The position numbers and the translations under genes were made by a program. From Myxococcales bacterium (lineage in GTDB: Bacteria; Myxococcota_A; UBA9160; UBA4427), in the NCBI GenBank assembly GCA_012960035.1, contig DUBZ01000122.1, positions 21,767 to 65,597 of the forward strand: a DNA stretch of 43,831 nucleotides, read 5' to 3'. Shown here in pieces: positions 1 through 7,287 of the stretch; the first letter of the stretch is position 1; the number at the start of each line of letters is the position of its first letter. The notes beneath the pieces were generated by a model, which was not told the origin of the DNA, did not search any database, and saw only the letters and a program-made list of their open reading frames with translations.

Positions 1-91
1 CCAGATTGCGCGCGCACCCCTCCCGCACCCCCATCACCGCCGGGATGAACTCTGGCTGTATCTCTTGGGTTGGGCGCGGTCGTATCGATGC

Positions 92-338
92 TCAGCCGCC
101 CGGCTCCCAATTGTTGGGCGCAGTTTGGTCGTAACCTGCTGGCTCTTCGAGCCAGGGATCTGCGGCGAAGCCGGATGTGTGCGCCGATTCGCGGCGCCCT
201 CGGCGGGAGGCCCATGCACTTGAGGATGCGGCTCGCAATCGTCGGCTCAGTGCTCGCGGCGATCACCCGCATCGAGTGGCCCGCGTTGGACCCTTCGCCC
301 GTGATTCCGAGCGATTTGTCATTCGGTTACTTATCGGC
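92..338 (-). pseudogene. C-terminal relic of an IS91/IS801-type transposase
   Basis: Read on the minus strand, one frame gives SMRVIAASTEPTIASRILKC and then GLPPRAPR (about 275-175). A second frame continues with ADPWLEEPAGYDQTAP and stops at 92-94. This is the tail found after the zinc ribbon of IS91/IS801-like Y2 transposases, normally a CPRCGG-like motif followed by MRVIA. Here the two cysteine positions read Gly and Ala (EGSNAGHSMRV), and a frameshift near 165-175 breaks the tail, so it is dead. The N-terminal catalytic part is absent. The identification rests on remembered family motifs and is moderately secure. Confidence 0.5.
280..338. repeat. 59-bp perfect direct repeat, left copy
   Basis: This copy begins CCCGCGTTGGACCC and ends GGTTACTTATCGGC. 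It is identical over 59 bases to 2337-2395 (offset 2057). Identity stops at 279/2336 (G versus T) and at 339/2396 (G versus A). The repeat has the GC-rich composition of the host and lies inside the IS91-like relic. It marks the left edge of the AT-rich island. Confidence 0.95.
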
Positions 339-488
339 GGAATTAAAAAGCCCCGTTAAAACCCCTATCCCCGATCCATACTTTTCATTACGATTAACAG
401 CTAAGTCAATTAATGGTTGTATGATCTCTTTATATCTTTCATCGGTGATCATATCTTTACGATTACAAAGTTTATCTATTTCAGTCAT
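331..488 (-). CDS. Small truncated ORF at the island's left edge (53 aa)
   Basis: The ATG at 488 opens MTEIDKLCNRKDMITDERYK and the frame runs to a TAA at 331-333. The last three residues (ADK) and the stop come from the 59-bp repeat, so the native gene is cut at its 3' end. The island part is AT-rich with codons like the carbamoyltransferase upstream on the same strand, which supports a real coding origin. The helix followed by NRNEKYGSG weakly recalls phage nucleotide-modification-associated (DUF1599-like) proteins, but this is a guess. No clear ribosome binding site is visible. Confidence 0.4.
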
Positions 489-2336
489 ATACTTTACTGT
501 ATTTTATATATTATCATATTAATTTGTCAAATTTTAATATGACATAGTAAGTTTTATCACTTTCGGATAATGGTGTTTCCTATACACAACACGTCCATGT
601 CTGAATTATCAAAAACTTTCATGGCCGCTTCCCTACTTCCAGCTATCGGACTACCGCCATCATTGAGAGATGTGTTGAGCAACATCGGTATTCCTGTAAT
701 GGAATTAAACGTTGAAATCAATGAATAGAAAATCTCATTGTCTTCGACACTAACAGTCTGAACCCTACTTGATCCATCAATGTGAGTAATAGCAGGAACC
801 AAAGATTGCTTGTGGGTAAGAACTTGAACACATCTTAACATATACTTGCTAGGTACTGAAAGATCGAACCAGTCAGAAGCACATTCTTCAAGTACTGATG
901 GAGCATATGGTCTCCAATGTTCGCGATGTTTTACCTTACTATTAAGAATTTCCTTTGCATTTTTTATAGCAGGATTCATTAATATAGATCTATTGCCCAG
1001 GGCTCTTGGACCTAGTTCTCCTTTACCTTGATACCAACCCACTATTTTTCCAACAGCTAAATCATTTGCAATTTGAATAATAGTTTCAGTTGAAGGAGTT
1101 TCGATCTCCTCGTCACTTTGCCAATATGGAAATCCTTCTTTTGATGGTAGTGGTGTATTGGTTGTTAAGCAAGCAAATGCAAGTGCACCTAGTGCAAGTC
1201 CTCCGTCATAACAATGAGGAGGAATGATTAAGTTTGGATATCGTTGACAAATAGTTTCATTAACTACTGTATTTTGAGCAACCCCTCCTGAATAAATCAC
1301 TGAGGATTCTAAAGGAATGCACTTTTCAAATAATTTAACAATTGCTGTTTCCCAAATCAAAAAGAATGTTGCGAGCCAATCTCTAAACTCTTTACTGTCA
1401 AAATCCCACTTGCCAACAGGTTTTGGCATATTATGATAAGCAGTAAACATATTCTCAGATATGAAATCATAATCTTGAGATGATGCAAATTCAACATCAG
1501 GAGTTCCGTATGATTTTGCTCCCATCAGTTTTCCTCCACAATCTAAAGGATTTCCATGTAGATTCATACATTTCCAAATTAGATTCAATGGCATTCCAAA
1601 TGATGCAAGAGTCTCGTGTTGAGAATACTTAATACATTCAAAAGTTTTAAGATTAAATACTCTCCAACTAACTCCTAAATCATCTTTGCCATCCTGAGCA
1701 ATTCCATAGTCTATCTTTGTAATATCATCTACCATCATCCAACCACTAAGAACATGACTAAGATGATGACCAGCAAACATTAGTTTAAATCCTTCATCTC
1801 GAAGTTCTCGTATTCTGTCTTGAAGAAAAACTCTAGTACCGGCTTCGTTATAAGGAATACAAACAATGTCAGGTACAAATTCATTATCATTTAATACTTT
1901 TACGAAATCTTTAACACTACATTGACAGTGCTTTTTATCGAACAACCTTTCCAATTTGATCTGTTTAAATAGTTTACTATCATTGTCATATAGACAAATA
2001 GCGGCGTCGTGAAATGTATGAAAGGTTGCAATCTTCATTATGCTCCAATATTAGAATACGTTGATCCATTTTCATTATCTTCTAAAACAGTTACTCCCAT
2101 TTCAACAGTTCCATACTCAGCACTTAAGAAGTTCCAAATCTTTGATGCTAATACTTCACATGAAGTATTTCCCATATTCTTATCAGGATAAGAATCGTCA
2201 ATGAATTTTTCAATTGCTCGTTTAGCTAATATGATTTCAATTTCTCTCGAGTCGTCATTTTTACTAACAACAATCTCTGCACGAATGTGAAACATGTGTC
2301 GATGTAGATGTTTTAGAAACTCAACACCTTCTAGAT
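339..2336. mobile_element. AT-rich foreign island between direct repeats
   Basis: Base composition changes abruptly at both edges. By eye the inside is roughly one-third G+C, against well above half in the flanks. Codon use inside is A/T-ending, unlike any neighbouring gene. All three reading frames are on the minus strand and tightly packed, and both outer ones are cut by the repeat. The content (carbamoyltransferase plus pterin-synthase-like protein) is what T4-like marine phages often carry. No integrase or transposase lies inside. It could be a recombined phage fragment or a metagenomic assembly chimera; the sequence alone does not decide. Confidence 0.75.
557..2038 (-). CDS. NodU/CmcH-family carbamoyltransferase
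   Basis: This 493-aa protein has the two-part layout of O-carbamoyltransferases (NodU, CmcH, TobZ). An ASKHA-type N-terminal domain carries the metal-binding AGHHLSHVLSG at about 89-99, and VIYSGGVAQNTVVNE at about 247-261. A C-terminal adenylation domain carries WYQGKGELGPRALGNRSILM at about 337-356, HWRPYAPSVLEE and LLNTSLNDGGSP. The family makes carbamoyl-adenylate from carbamoyl phosphate and ATP, then carbamoylates a hydroxyl group. The substrate here is unknown. In phages, related enzymes have been linked to carbamoylation of hydroxymethylated DNA bases. Its ATG (2036-2038) overlaps the TAA of the upstream gene (TAATG), implying coupled translation. Composition is AT-rich and foreign to the window. 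The gene looks full length. Confidence 0.9.
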   Translation of the reverse strand: MKIATFHTFHDAAICLYDNDSKLFKQIKLERLFDKKHCQCSVKDFVKVLNDNEFVPDIVCIPYNEAGTRVFLQDRIRELRDEGFKLMFAGHHLSHVLSGWMMVDDITKIDYGIAQDGKDDLGVSWRVFNLKTFECIKYSQHETLASFGMPLNLIWKCMNLHGNPLDCGGKLMGAKSYGTPDVEFASSQDYDFISENMFTAYHNMPKPVGKWDFDSKEFRDWLATFFLIWETAIVKLFEKCIPLESSVIYSGGVAQNTVVNETICQRYPNLIIPPHCYDGGLALGALAFACLTTNTPLPSKEGFPYWQSDEEIETPSTETIIQIANDLAVGKIVGWYQGKGELGPRALGNRSILMNPAIKNAKEILNSKVKHREHWRPYAPSVLEECASDWFDLSVPSKYMLRCVQVLTHKQSLVPAITHIDGSSRVQTVSVEDNEIFYSLISTFNSITGIPMLLNTSLNDGGSPIAGSREAAMKVFDNSDMDVLCIGNTIIRK

Positions 2337-2397
2337 CCCGCGTTGGACCCTTCGCCCGTGATTCCGAGCGATTTGTCATTCGGTTACTTATCGGCAC
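2038..2397 (-). CDS. 6-pyruvoyl-tetrahydropterin synthase/QueD-like protein, 5' end replaced by repeat sequence
   Basis: The native part (from about residue 21) includes EFLKHLHRHMFHIRAEIVV, matching the zinc-binding H-x-H strand of the PTPS/QueD fold. A NTSCEVLAS segment resembles the family's T-x-E-N-L-A helix, and VTVLEDNENG resembles its final strand. The usual first strand with its zinc histidine and active-site Cys is missing or divergent. About the first 20 residues (GTG start at 2397, MPISNRMTNRSES) are translated from the 59-bp repeat and are not native, so the gene is truncated at the island junction. The protein is 119 aa. It is coupled to the carbamoyltransferase by TAATG. QueD-like enzymes work on dihydroneopterin triphosphate or 7-deazaguanine precursors; the activity here is unproven. 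Confidence 0.6.
   Translation of the reverse strand: MPISNRMTNRSESRAKGPTRDLEGVEFLKHLHRHMFHIRAEIVVSKNDDSREIEIILAKRAIEKFIDDSYPDKNMGNTSCEVLASKIWNFLSAEYGTVEMGVTVLEDNENGSTYSNIGA
2337..2395. repeat. 59-bp perfect direct repeat, right copy
   Basis: Identical to 280-338. It marks the right edge of the AT-rich island, after which GC-rich sequence resumes. Removing one copy plus the island would rejoin 279 and 2396 across a single 59-bp segment, which is the simplest view of the ancestral locus. Confidence 0.95.
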
Positions 2398-2459
2398 GTT
2401 TGGCGAGAAGGGGGCTTGTTCTTCCTATGCGCCAGTGCCATGAAGAAGAGCGGTCCCTT

Positions 2460-3185
2460 CTAGTCGTACGTAACCAGTTGTTCAGCGACTGCGAGGTTCA
2501 TATCGGCAAGATGTATATTGATCAATTGGTCTATCAAATCAGCAAATGTGTGCACGGGCGTTGCAAGCCCTTGGATATTCTTACTAATTACTTCGTCTAC
2601 TTCGACCTTCCCCGTGACTGCATTCCAGAGCACAACCTTGTACTCGTAAGCGTATTTCGGTGTTAGGTTCGCCCAGCCTGTTTCATAGCTAGGCTCAAAC
2701 CGAAAAACCCGCACGCCAAGCAGGTACTGCGCGTCATTGACGACAGCTAAGGCTTTCTCGTCATTCTCAAGCGCGAGCGCGCTCAGACCTCCGGGCTCCG
2801 CCACATCAACCATGAAACCAAACCGTTTGAGGTCGAAAACAAGCGCATCGCGTAGGTATTGCGCGACCGTTTTATCTGCAAATTCGTATTTGTGGATTCC
2901 TTTGCCGGTCCACACCACGTTCGGCTCCATCGGCTTGGTGATCTCGCCGCTCTCTTTAATGCCGCGGCGGCGGGCGACACCAAGACCATGCTCCGCCACG
3001 GTCCTAGTCCGCTCATCTTCAAAGTTGAGAATATAAAAAGTAGGCTTAGTACTTTTGCTCGCGAGTGACTGCTTGACGGATTCGCCGCGAGATGAAAGTC
3101 GGGGTGAATAGTCACTGCTAACTGAGTGAGTACTCGCACACCCGCTCACCAATAAAACAGAGACCAACAGGACAAAGCAGCGCAT
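2460..3185 (-). CDS. Hypothetical lipoprotein
   Basis: The start is set by a strong AAGGAGG seven bases before the ATG at 3183-3185; an upstream in-frame extension lacks such a site. The 241-aa product begins MRCFVLLVSVLLVSGCAS, a type II signal peptide with lipobox LVSGC (Cys16), so it should be lipid-anchored in the envelope. The mature part includes FYILNFEDERT, VAQYLRDALVFDLKRFGF and a WNAVTGKVEV strand, a pattern seen in periplasmic YajG-like or DUF-type lipoproteins. No enzymatic motif is visible. The function is unknown. Confidence 0.85.
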   Translation of the reverse strand: MRCFVLLVSVLLVSGCASTHSVSSDYSPRLSSRGESVKQSLASKSTKPTFYILNFEDERTRTVAEHGLGVARRRGIKESGEITKPMEPNVVWTGKGIHKYEFADKTVAQYLRDALVFDLKRFGFMVDVAEPGGLSALALENDEKALAVVNDAQYLLGVRVFRFEPSYETGWANLTPKYAYEYKVVLWNAVTGKVEVDEVISKNIQGLATPVHTFADLIDQLINIHLADMNLAVAEQLVTYD

Positions 3186-3315
3186 GGCAAAACCTCCTTG
3201 TGAATTCAGCAGGGAGAGGATAGTGCGAACAGCCGGGAATCGGGTCCATCGCCACGTCGGAAGCTTGTCATTCAGAAGGAGGATTTGGCGACTGATACCC
3301 TCAAAACCGGGCTTT

Positions 3316-3364
3316 CGTATGGCCGCATCTTGAGTGATCACGTATGGCCGGATCGCGGTGATCA
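3316..3364. repeat. Imperfect tandem repeat (25 + 24 bp)
   Basis: CGTATGGCCGCATCTTGAGT (plus GATCA) at 3316-3340 is followed directly by CGTATGGCCGGATCGCGGTG (plus ATCA) at 3341-3364. Both units start with CGTATGGCCG and end with GTGATCA or GTGATCA-like bases. It lies between the divergently read lipoprotein and transposase genes. It could be an operator or a remnant of the insertion-sequence end; neither is shown. Confidence 0.55.
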
Positions 3365-3520
3365 CCGAGGCCGAAGTCCTGTGCGTTCTCTAAATCGGAC
3401 CGCCCCGAAATCGCTGGCCTTTTCCAATCGCTCGATTCGTTGATCAACGGTCGATGATAGGCCGGCTTGGCGGTCGGAATCAGTCTGGTATTCGATCGGG
3501 GCTTCCCGCAGAATCGACAC

Positions 3521-4567
3521 GTGATCCGCGTTCTACTTACATACACCTCGATCGTCTTTGTCAGTGTCCGCGCCCTCTTCCGATGCCGCAGCGAGCAGGC
3601 GATCGTCGAGCTGGCGCTGCGCCAGCAGCTCGCCACCTACGCACACAAGCAGATTAAGCCGAGATTGACTCCGCTCGATCGCGCCTTCTGGGTCGCGCTT
3701 TCTCGAACTTGGCTTCGATGGCGAGACGTTCTCTGCATCGTCCAGCCCGAGACCGCCGTGCGCTGGCATCGTAGAGGCTTCCGCCTCTACTGGCGTTCAA
3801 TCTCCCGACGCGGTCCGGGCCGCCCTTCGATTTCACCTGAGCTACAGGCACTCATTCGGCGGCTCGCCTCGGAGAACGACTGGCGAGCGAGGAAGATCCA
3901 GGCCGAACTCGAGAAGCTCGGTTTTCGGGTAAGTCTCGCGACGGTCTCGCGCTACCTGCCTAAGAGAATGCCTGACTTCGAGAGACGCCAAGGCTGGACC
4001 ACGTTTCTGCGGAATCACCAAGACGCGATTGCAGCGATGGATTTTCTAGTCGTGCCGACTGCGCGATTCAAGCTGCTCTACGTGTGGTTCGTCATTGAGC
4101 ATGGCCGACGGCAGATCCTACACGTCAACGTCACCGAACATCCGACTTCATCGTGGACCATTCAGCAGCTCCGCGAAGCATTCCCTGACGAGCACGCCAC
4201 AAGATTTCTCATTCACGATAACGACGCGATTTTCTCAAATCGTGTCGCCCAGGCAATCAACCGTGTCGGAATCCAGTCGACGAGAACCGCCTACCGAAGC
4301 CCATGGCAGAACGGGATCGCAGAACGATGGGTAGGAACTGTGAGGCGAGAGCTCCTCGATCACGTGATTGTGATTGACGAGAAGCATCTGCGGCGACTCC
4401 TTCGGGAATATGTCGACTACTACAACCAGGATCGCGTGCACACGCAACTCCGAGATTCGCCAGCGGGCCGCCCGACCGAGGATCGGCCATCACGAAACGC
4501 GCAGATCGTCGGGTTGCCTCGAGTTGGCGGCCTTCATCATCGATACGTTTGGCGAGATGCAGCCTGA
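3521..4567 (+). CDS. DDE (rve) integrase-core transposase
   Basis: The protein starts at a GTG (VIRVLLTYTSIVF), which matches the usual N-terminus of this family; an ATG at 3467 would add 18 atypical residues. It is about 348 aa. A helix-turn-helix region (FWVALSRTWLRWRD, PETAVRWHRRGFRLYWR) precedes the RNase-H-like core. Core motifs are AAMDFLVVPT (first Asp), FLIHDNDAIFS (second Asp) and NGIAERWVGTVRRELLDHV (Glu). The tail GGLHHRYVWRDAA is typical, so it looks complete and potentially active. This stand-alone transposase class is common in environmental proteobacterial genomes. No terminal inverted repeats could be recognised. Confidence 0.85.
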   Translation: MIRVLLTYTSIVFVSVRALFRCRSEQAIVELALRQQLATYAHKQIKPRLTPLDRAFWVALSRTWLRWRDVLCIVQPETAVRWHRRGFRLYWRSISRRGPGRPSISPELQALIRRLASENDWRARKIQAELEKLGFRVSLATVSRYLPKRMPDFERRQGWTTFLRNHQDAIAAMDFLVVPTARFKLLYVWFVIEHGRRQILHVNVTEHPTSSWTIQQLREAFPDEHATRFLIHDNDAIFSNRVAQAINRVGIQSTRTAYRSPWQNGIAERWVGTVRRELLDHVIVIDEKHLRRLLREYVDYYNQDRVHTQLRDSPAGRPTEDRPSRNAQIVGLPRVGGLHHRYVWRDAA

Positions 4568-4787
4568 TCCAATCAGTTCATCGACCCCGAGATCGCGATT
4601 GAGCTCTGTGGATGAATAAAGAGAACAGACAGGTGCAGTTCAGCCAGCTCCGCTTCCCGGGCGGGCAGAACGCTCACCTTGCGCGATCCCTCACCAGCTT
4701 GATCCCTCGTCAGACCGTGACTATCTTTCAAACCGATTCTAGATCGCTGGCTCCAGTCAGCCGAAGGCGTGGTTACTGTGCGCTCCC

Positions 4788-4958
4788 ATAGACCCCGCGC
4801 ATTTCGTCTACATCCTCGTCGGCGCGGTGGGCATGTTTTTTCACCAAGCCGAAGAGTGTAAGCGCGTCGCTGGCGTCGACCCCACTGACCCCGCTGCGAT
4901 CGAAGCACACGGGCGCGCAGTCGAATCCATTTTTCTCGGACATACTATTCAACCCTAA
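4788..4958 (+). pseudogene. C-terminal relic of a TetR-family regulator
   Basis: In frame to a TAA at 4956-4958 the sequence reads DPAHFVYILVGAVGMFFHQA and then ECKRVAGVDPTDPAAIEAHG. This matches the last helices of TetR-family ligand-binding domains (typically DPxHFxYxxxGAxxxFF...E...TGxDPxDP). The DNA-binding N-terminus is gone; a stop (4740-4742) closes the frame just upstream, with no start codon in a sensible place. The relic lies 44 bases before the catabolic run, where a cognate repressor would be expected. The rest of 4568-4787 shows nothing else recognisable. Confidence 0.6.
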
Positions 4959-5002
4959 GCAAAGAACACGCCTGTGCCTGTGGCACCGAAACCGGAGATT
5001 CC

Positions 5003-5872
5003 ATGAAACTCGTCACGTTTACCCACGCTAGAACGACTCGAATAGGCATCGCGATCGGCGACGATGTCGTCGACCTCGCGGCAGCAGCACCGGACCTTCC
5101 CCGCGACATGCTCGCTTTTCTCGAAGCAGGCAACGACGCGATGGCTGCCGCACATGCCTCCATCGGTAGTGAACACCGCATCCCCGTCGCCGACGTACAG
5201 CTCGAAGCGCCGATCGCGCGCCCACCCAAATTCCTCGCCGTAGGTCTCAACTACGCCGACCACGTTGCAGAGGCGGGACTCGAGACTCCGGAAAACCCGA
5301 TGATCTTCAACAAGCAATCAACCTGCGTAACCGGGCCCACCGACCCCATCCATGTCCCGAAGGTTTCCCATGTGCTCGACTACGAAGGAGAACTCGGCAT
5401 CGTCATTGGACGTCACGCCCGACACGTCTCCCGCGACGATGCCGCCGACTACATTGCGGGCTACGTGGTCGTCAACGACGCCACGGTTCGCGACTGGCAG
5501 TTCCGAACGCCTACCTGGACGCTTGGGAAGTCCTTCGACACTCACGGCCCGATCGGTCCGTGGATCGTGACCACGGACGAACTCACTGACCCGCACCAGA
5601 GTGCGCTGCGCACCTACGTCAATGATGAGCTTCGACAGGAATCCAACACGAAGCACCTGATCTTCAACTGCTTTGAACTCGTCGAATACCTCACGAAGGC
5701 CTTCACGCTCGAGCCCGGAGACATCATTGCCACGGGTACGCCTAGCGGAATCGGCGTCGTCATGAAGCCACCGCAACTCTTGAAAGAAGGAGATGTGGTT
5801 CGCATCGAGATCGAAGGCATCGGCCAGATCGAAAACCCTGTCATCAACGAACCCGACAACACTGCACGCTAA
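5003..5872 (+). CDS. Fumarylacetoacetate hydrolase-family protein
   Basis: This 289-aa protein starts after a GGAG five bases upstream. The FAH fold is recognised by LAVGLNYADHVAEAG (79-93) and IFNKQSTCVTGP (101-112). LDYEGELGIVIG supplies metal-binding Glu128 and Glu130, and VVNDATVRDWQ supplies Asp159. TLGKSFDTHGPIGPW and GDIIATGTPSGIGVVMKPP follow. Members hydrolyse, hydrate, isomerise or decarboxylate acyl-pyruvate intermediates of aromatic meta-cleavage pathways using Mg2+. First in a same-strand run with an extradiol dioxygenase and an FAD hydroxylase, it probably handles the ring-cleavage product. The exact reaction cannot be told. Confidence 0.9.
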   Translation: MKLVTFTHARTTRIGIAIGDDVVDLAAAAPDLPRDMLAFLEAGNDAMAAAHASIGSEHRIPVADVQLEAPIARPPKFLAVGLNYADHVAEAGLETPENPMIFNKQSTCVTGPTDPIHVPKVSHVLDYEGELGIVIGRHARHVSRDDAADYIAGYVVVNDATVRDWQFRTPTWTLGKSFDTHGPIGPWIVTTDELTDPHQSALRTYVNDELRQESNTKHLIFNCFELVEYLTKAFTLEPGDIIATGTPSGIGVVMKPPQLLKEGDVVRIEIEGIGQIENPVINEPDNTAR

Positions 5873-5905
5873 CGCGCTGCACCGAACTCAGACTTGGAGC
5901 CCAAT

Positions 5906-6823
5906 ATGATTAAAGTTCAAGACCTCGCATATGTACGCTTTGGCGTGCCGGACCTTGACCTGATGGAGCGATTCGCCGCCGACTTCGGCCTGACACTCGC
6001 AGCCCGCGTAGGGAACACGCTCTATCACCGCGGCACAGGCCCTTCGGCGTACTGCCACGTTGCCGAACTTGGTGAAGCGGGCTTCAGAGGCCTTGCCTTC
6101 GAAGCCGCGTCCGCTTCGGACCTAGAAGCGGCCGCAAAGATCGAAGGCGCTTCACCGGTCGAAAAACTCGACGCACCCGGAGGAGGTCAACGTGTTCGGC
6201 TTCGCGACCCGGACGGGCACGTGATCGAAATCGTCTACGGCCGAGAAGAAGTTGCCGCCCTGCCCGTCATGACTGCGACCGGCGTGAACCGCGGAAGTGA
6301 AAAGCAGCGACTCGGAATCGTACATCGGCCCCCCTCCGGTCCGTCGAGCGTGAAGCGGCTGGGGCATTCGGTTCTGAAGGTTGCTGATTTTGCAAAGAGC
6401 AAAGCTTGGTACCAAGGAAATCTGGGCTTGTTGTCCTCGGACGAAATCTATCTCGGTGCTCCCGAGAACGTGTTGTCGGTCTTCATGCGTTGTGATCTTG
6501 GCGATGCGTACACCGACCACCACACCCTTGCGATCGCACAAATCGGTGAACCCGGCCTTGAGCACGCGGCCTTCGAAGTCGAAGACATCGACAGCCTTAT
6601 GGCGGGTCACCACCACTTGACCAAGGCCGAGTACACCCACCATGCGGGCGTAGGCCGACACATTCTCGGTAGCCAGATCTTCGACTACTGGAAGGATCCA
6701 TGGGGACATACGGTCGAGCACTACGCCGATGGCGATCTGCTCAATGCCCGCAGCGAGCCCCAGTCAAGCGGCGCAGAGGTTGCACTTGGCACGCTCTGGG
6801 GTCCGGCGCCCGCTCCCGGTTGA
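5906..6823 (+). CDS. Two-domain extradiol ring-cleavage dioxygenase (VOC superfamily)
   Basis: The start is the ATG at 5906, six bases after GGAG; a TTG at 5894 is an upstream in-frame alternative. The protein is 305 aa, the usual size for BphC/HsaC-type type I extradiol dioxygenases. The N-terminal VOC module (1-115) is non-catalytic. The C-terminal module carries the Fe(II) triad His154 (RLGHSVLKV), His220 (GLEHAAFEVED) and Glu271 (GHTVEHYAD), plus His206 in DHHT. Such enzymes cleave catechol-type rings next to the hydroxyls with O2. The gene follows the FAH gene by 33 bases and likely belongs to the same transcript. Confidence 0.88.
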   Translation: MIKVQDLAYVRFGVPDLDLMERFAADFGLTLAARVGNTLYHRGTGPSAYCHVAELGEAGFRGLAFEAASASDLEAAAKIEGASPVEKLDAPGGGQRVRLRDPDGHVIEIVYGREEVAALPVMTATGVNRGSEKQRLGIVHRPPSGPSSVKRLGHSVLKVADFAKSKAWYQGNLGLLSSDEIYLGAPENVLSVFMRCDLGDAYTDHHTLAIAQIGEPGLEHAAFEVEDIDSLMAGHHHLTKAEYTHHAGVGRHILGSQIFDYWKDPWGHTVEHYADGDLLNARSEPQSSGAEVALGTLWGPAPAPG

Positions 6824-6866
6824 GAGCCGCTCTCTCCGTCACGCTGAGTTCGATAAGGACATATAG

Positions 6867-7286
6867 ATGACGCAACAGAACAGACAGTGGCTGCTGGCAA
6901 GTCGTCCGGTTGGCATGGTGAAGGGATGTCGCGTCATTGGCATCGCGGGCGGCGCAGAACAGTGCGCTCGGTTGACCGACAAGGCCAACTTCGATGCAAC
7001 CATCGACTACAAAAACGAAGACGTCGATGCTCGACTCGAAGAGCTCTGCCCCGATGGTCCGGCGAACGACGACAACGTCGTTCAGAAGCGAGCGCGTCTC
7101 GAAGGGTTCGTGATTCTTGATTTTCTCCCGAGCGCTGCAGGTGCGGTCGAAGATCTGACCAATGGGGTGAACGAAGGACACATCACCTGGGAAGCCGACG
7201 TGCAAAGCGGTTTCGAAAACGCGCCCAAGACCCTGCTCCGTCTCTACGATGGAGCGAACCTTGGAAAACGGCTTTTGGAAATCTAA
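6867..7286 (+). pseudogene. Internally deleted MDR-family NADP-dependent oxidoreductase (CurA/LTB4DH-like)
   Basis: The frame is open for 139 aa but matches only separated parts of a family normally about 335 aa long. The N-terminus MTQQNRQWLLASRPVGMV jumps directly to KGCRVIGIAGGAEQC, skipping the substrate domain and the nucleotide-binding glycine motif. NFDATIDYKNEDVDARLEEL then runs to LCPDGPANDDNV and jumps again to VVQKRARLEGFVI, losing the strand with the DNVGG signature. The C-terminus GFENAPKTLLRLYDGANLGK is normal. Both losses are in frame. Without a Rossmann core it cannot act as an oxidoreductase. It sits between the dioxygenase and the FAD hydroxylase. Confidence 0.8.
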
Positions 7287-7287
7287 A

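Noticed and set aside
70..522. 150-aa plus-strand frame across the left island edge
   Set aside because: It crosses the composition break and runs into AT-rich sequence that is coding on the other strand.
339..2336. Island as an ordinary insertion sequence or integron cassette
   Set aside because: No transposase, integrase, terminal inverted repeats or attC-like structure inside; flanking duplication is far too long for a simple IS target site.
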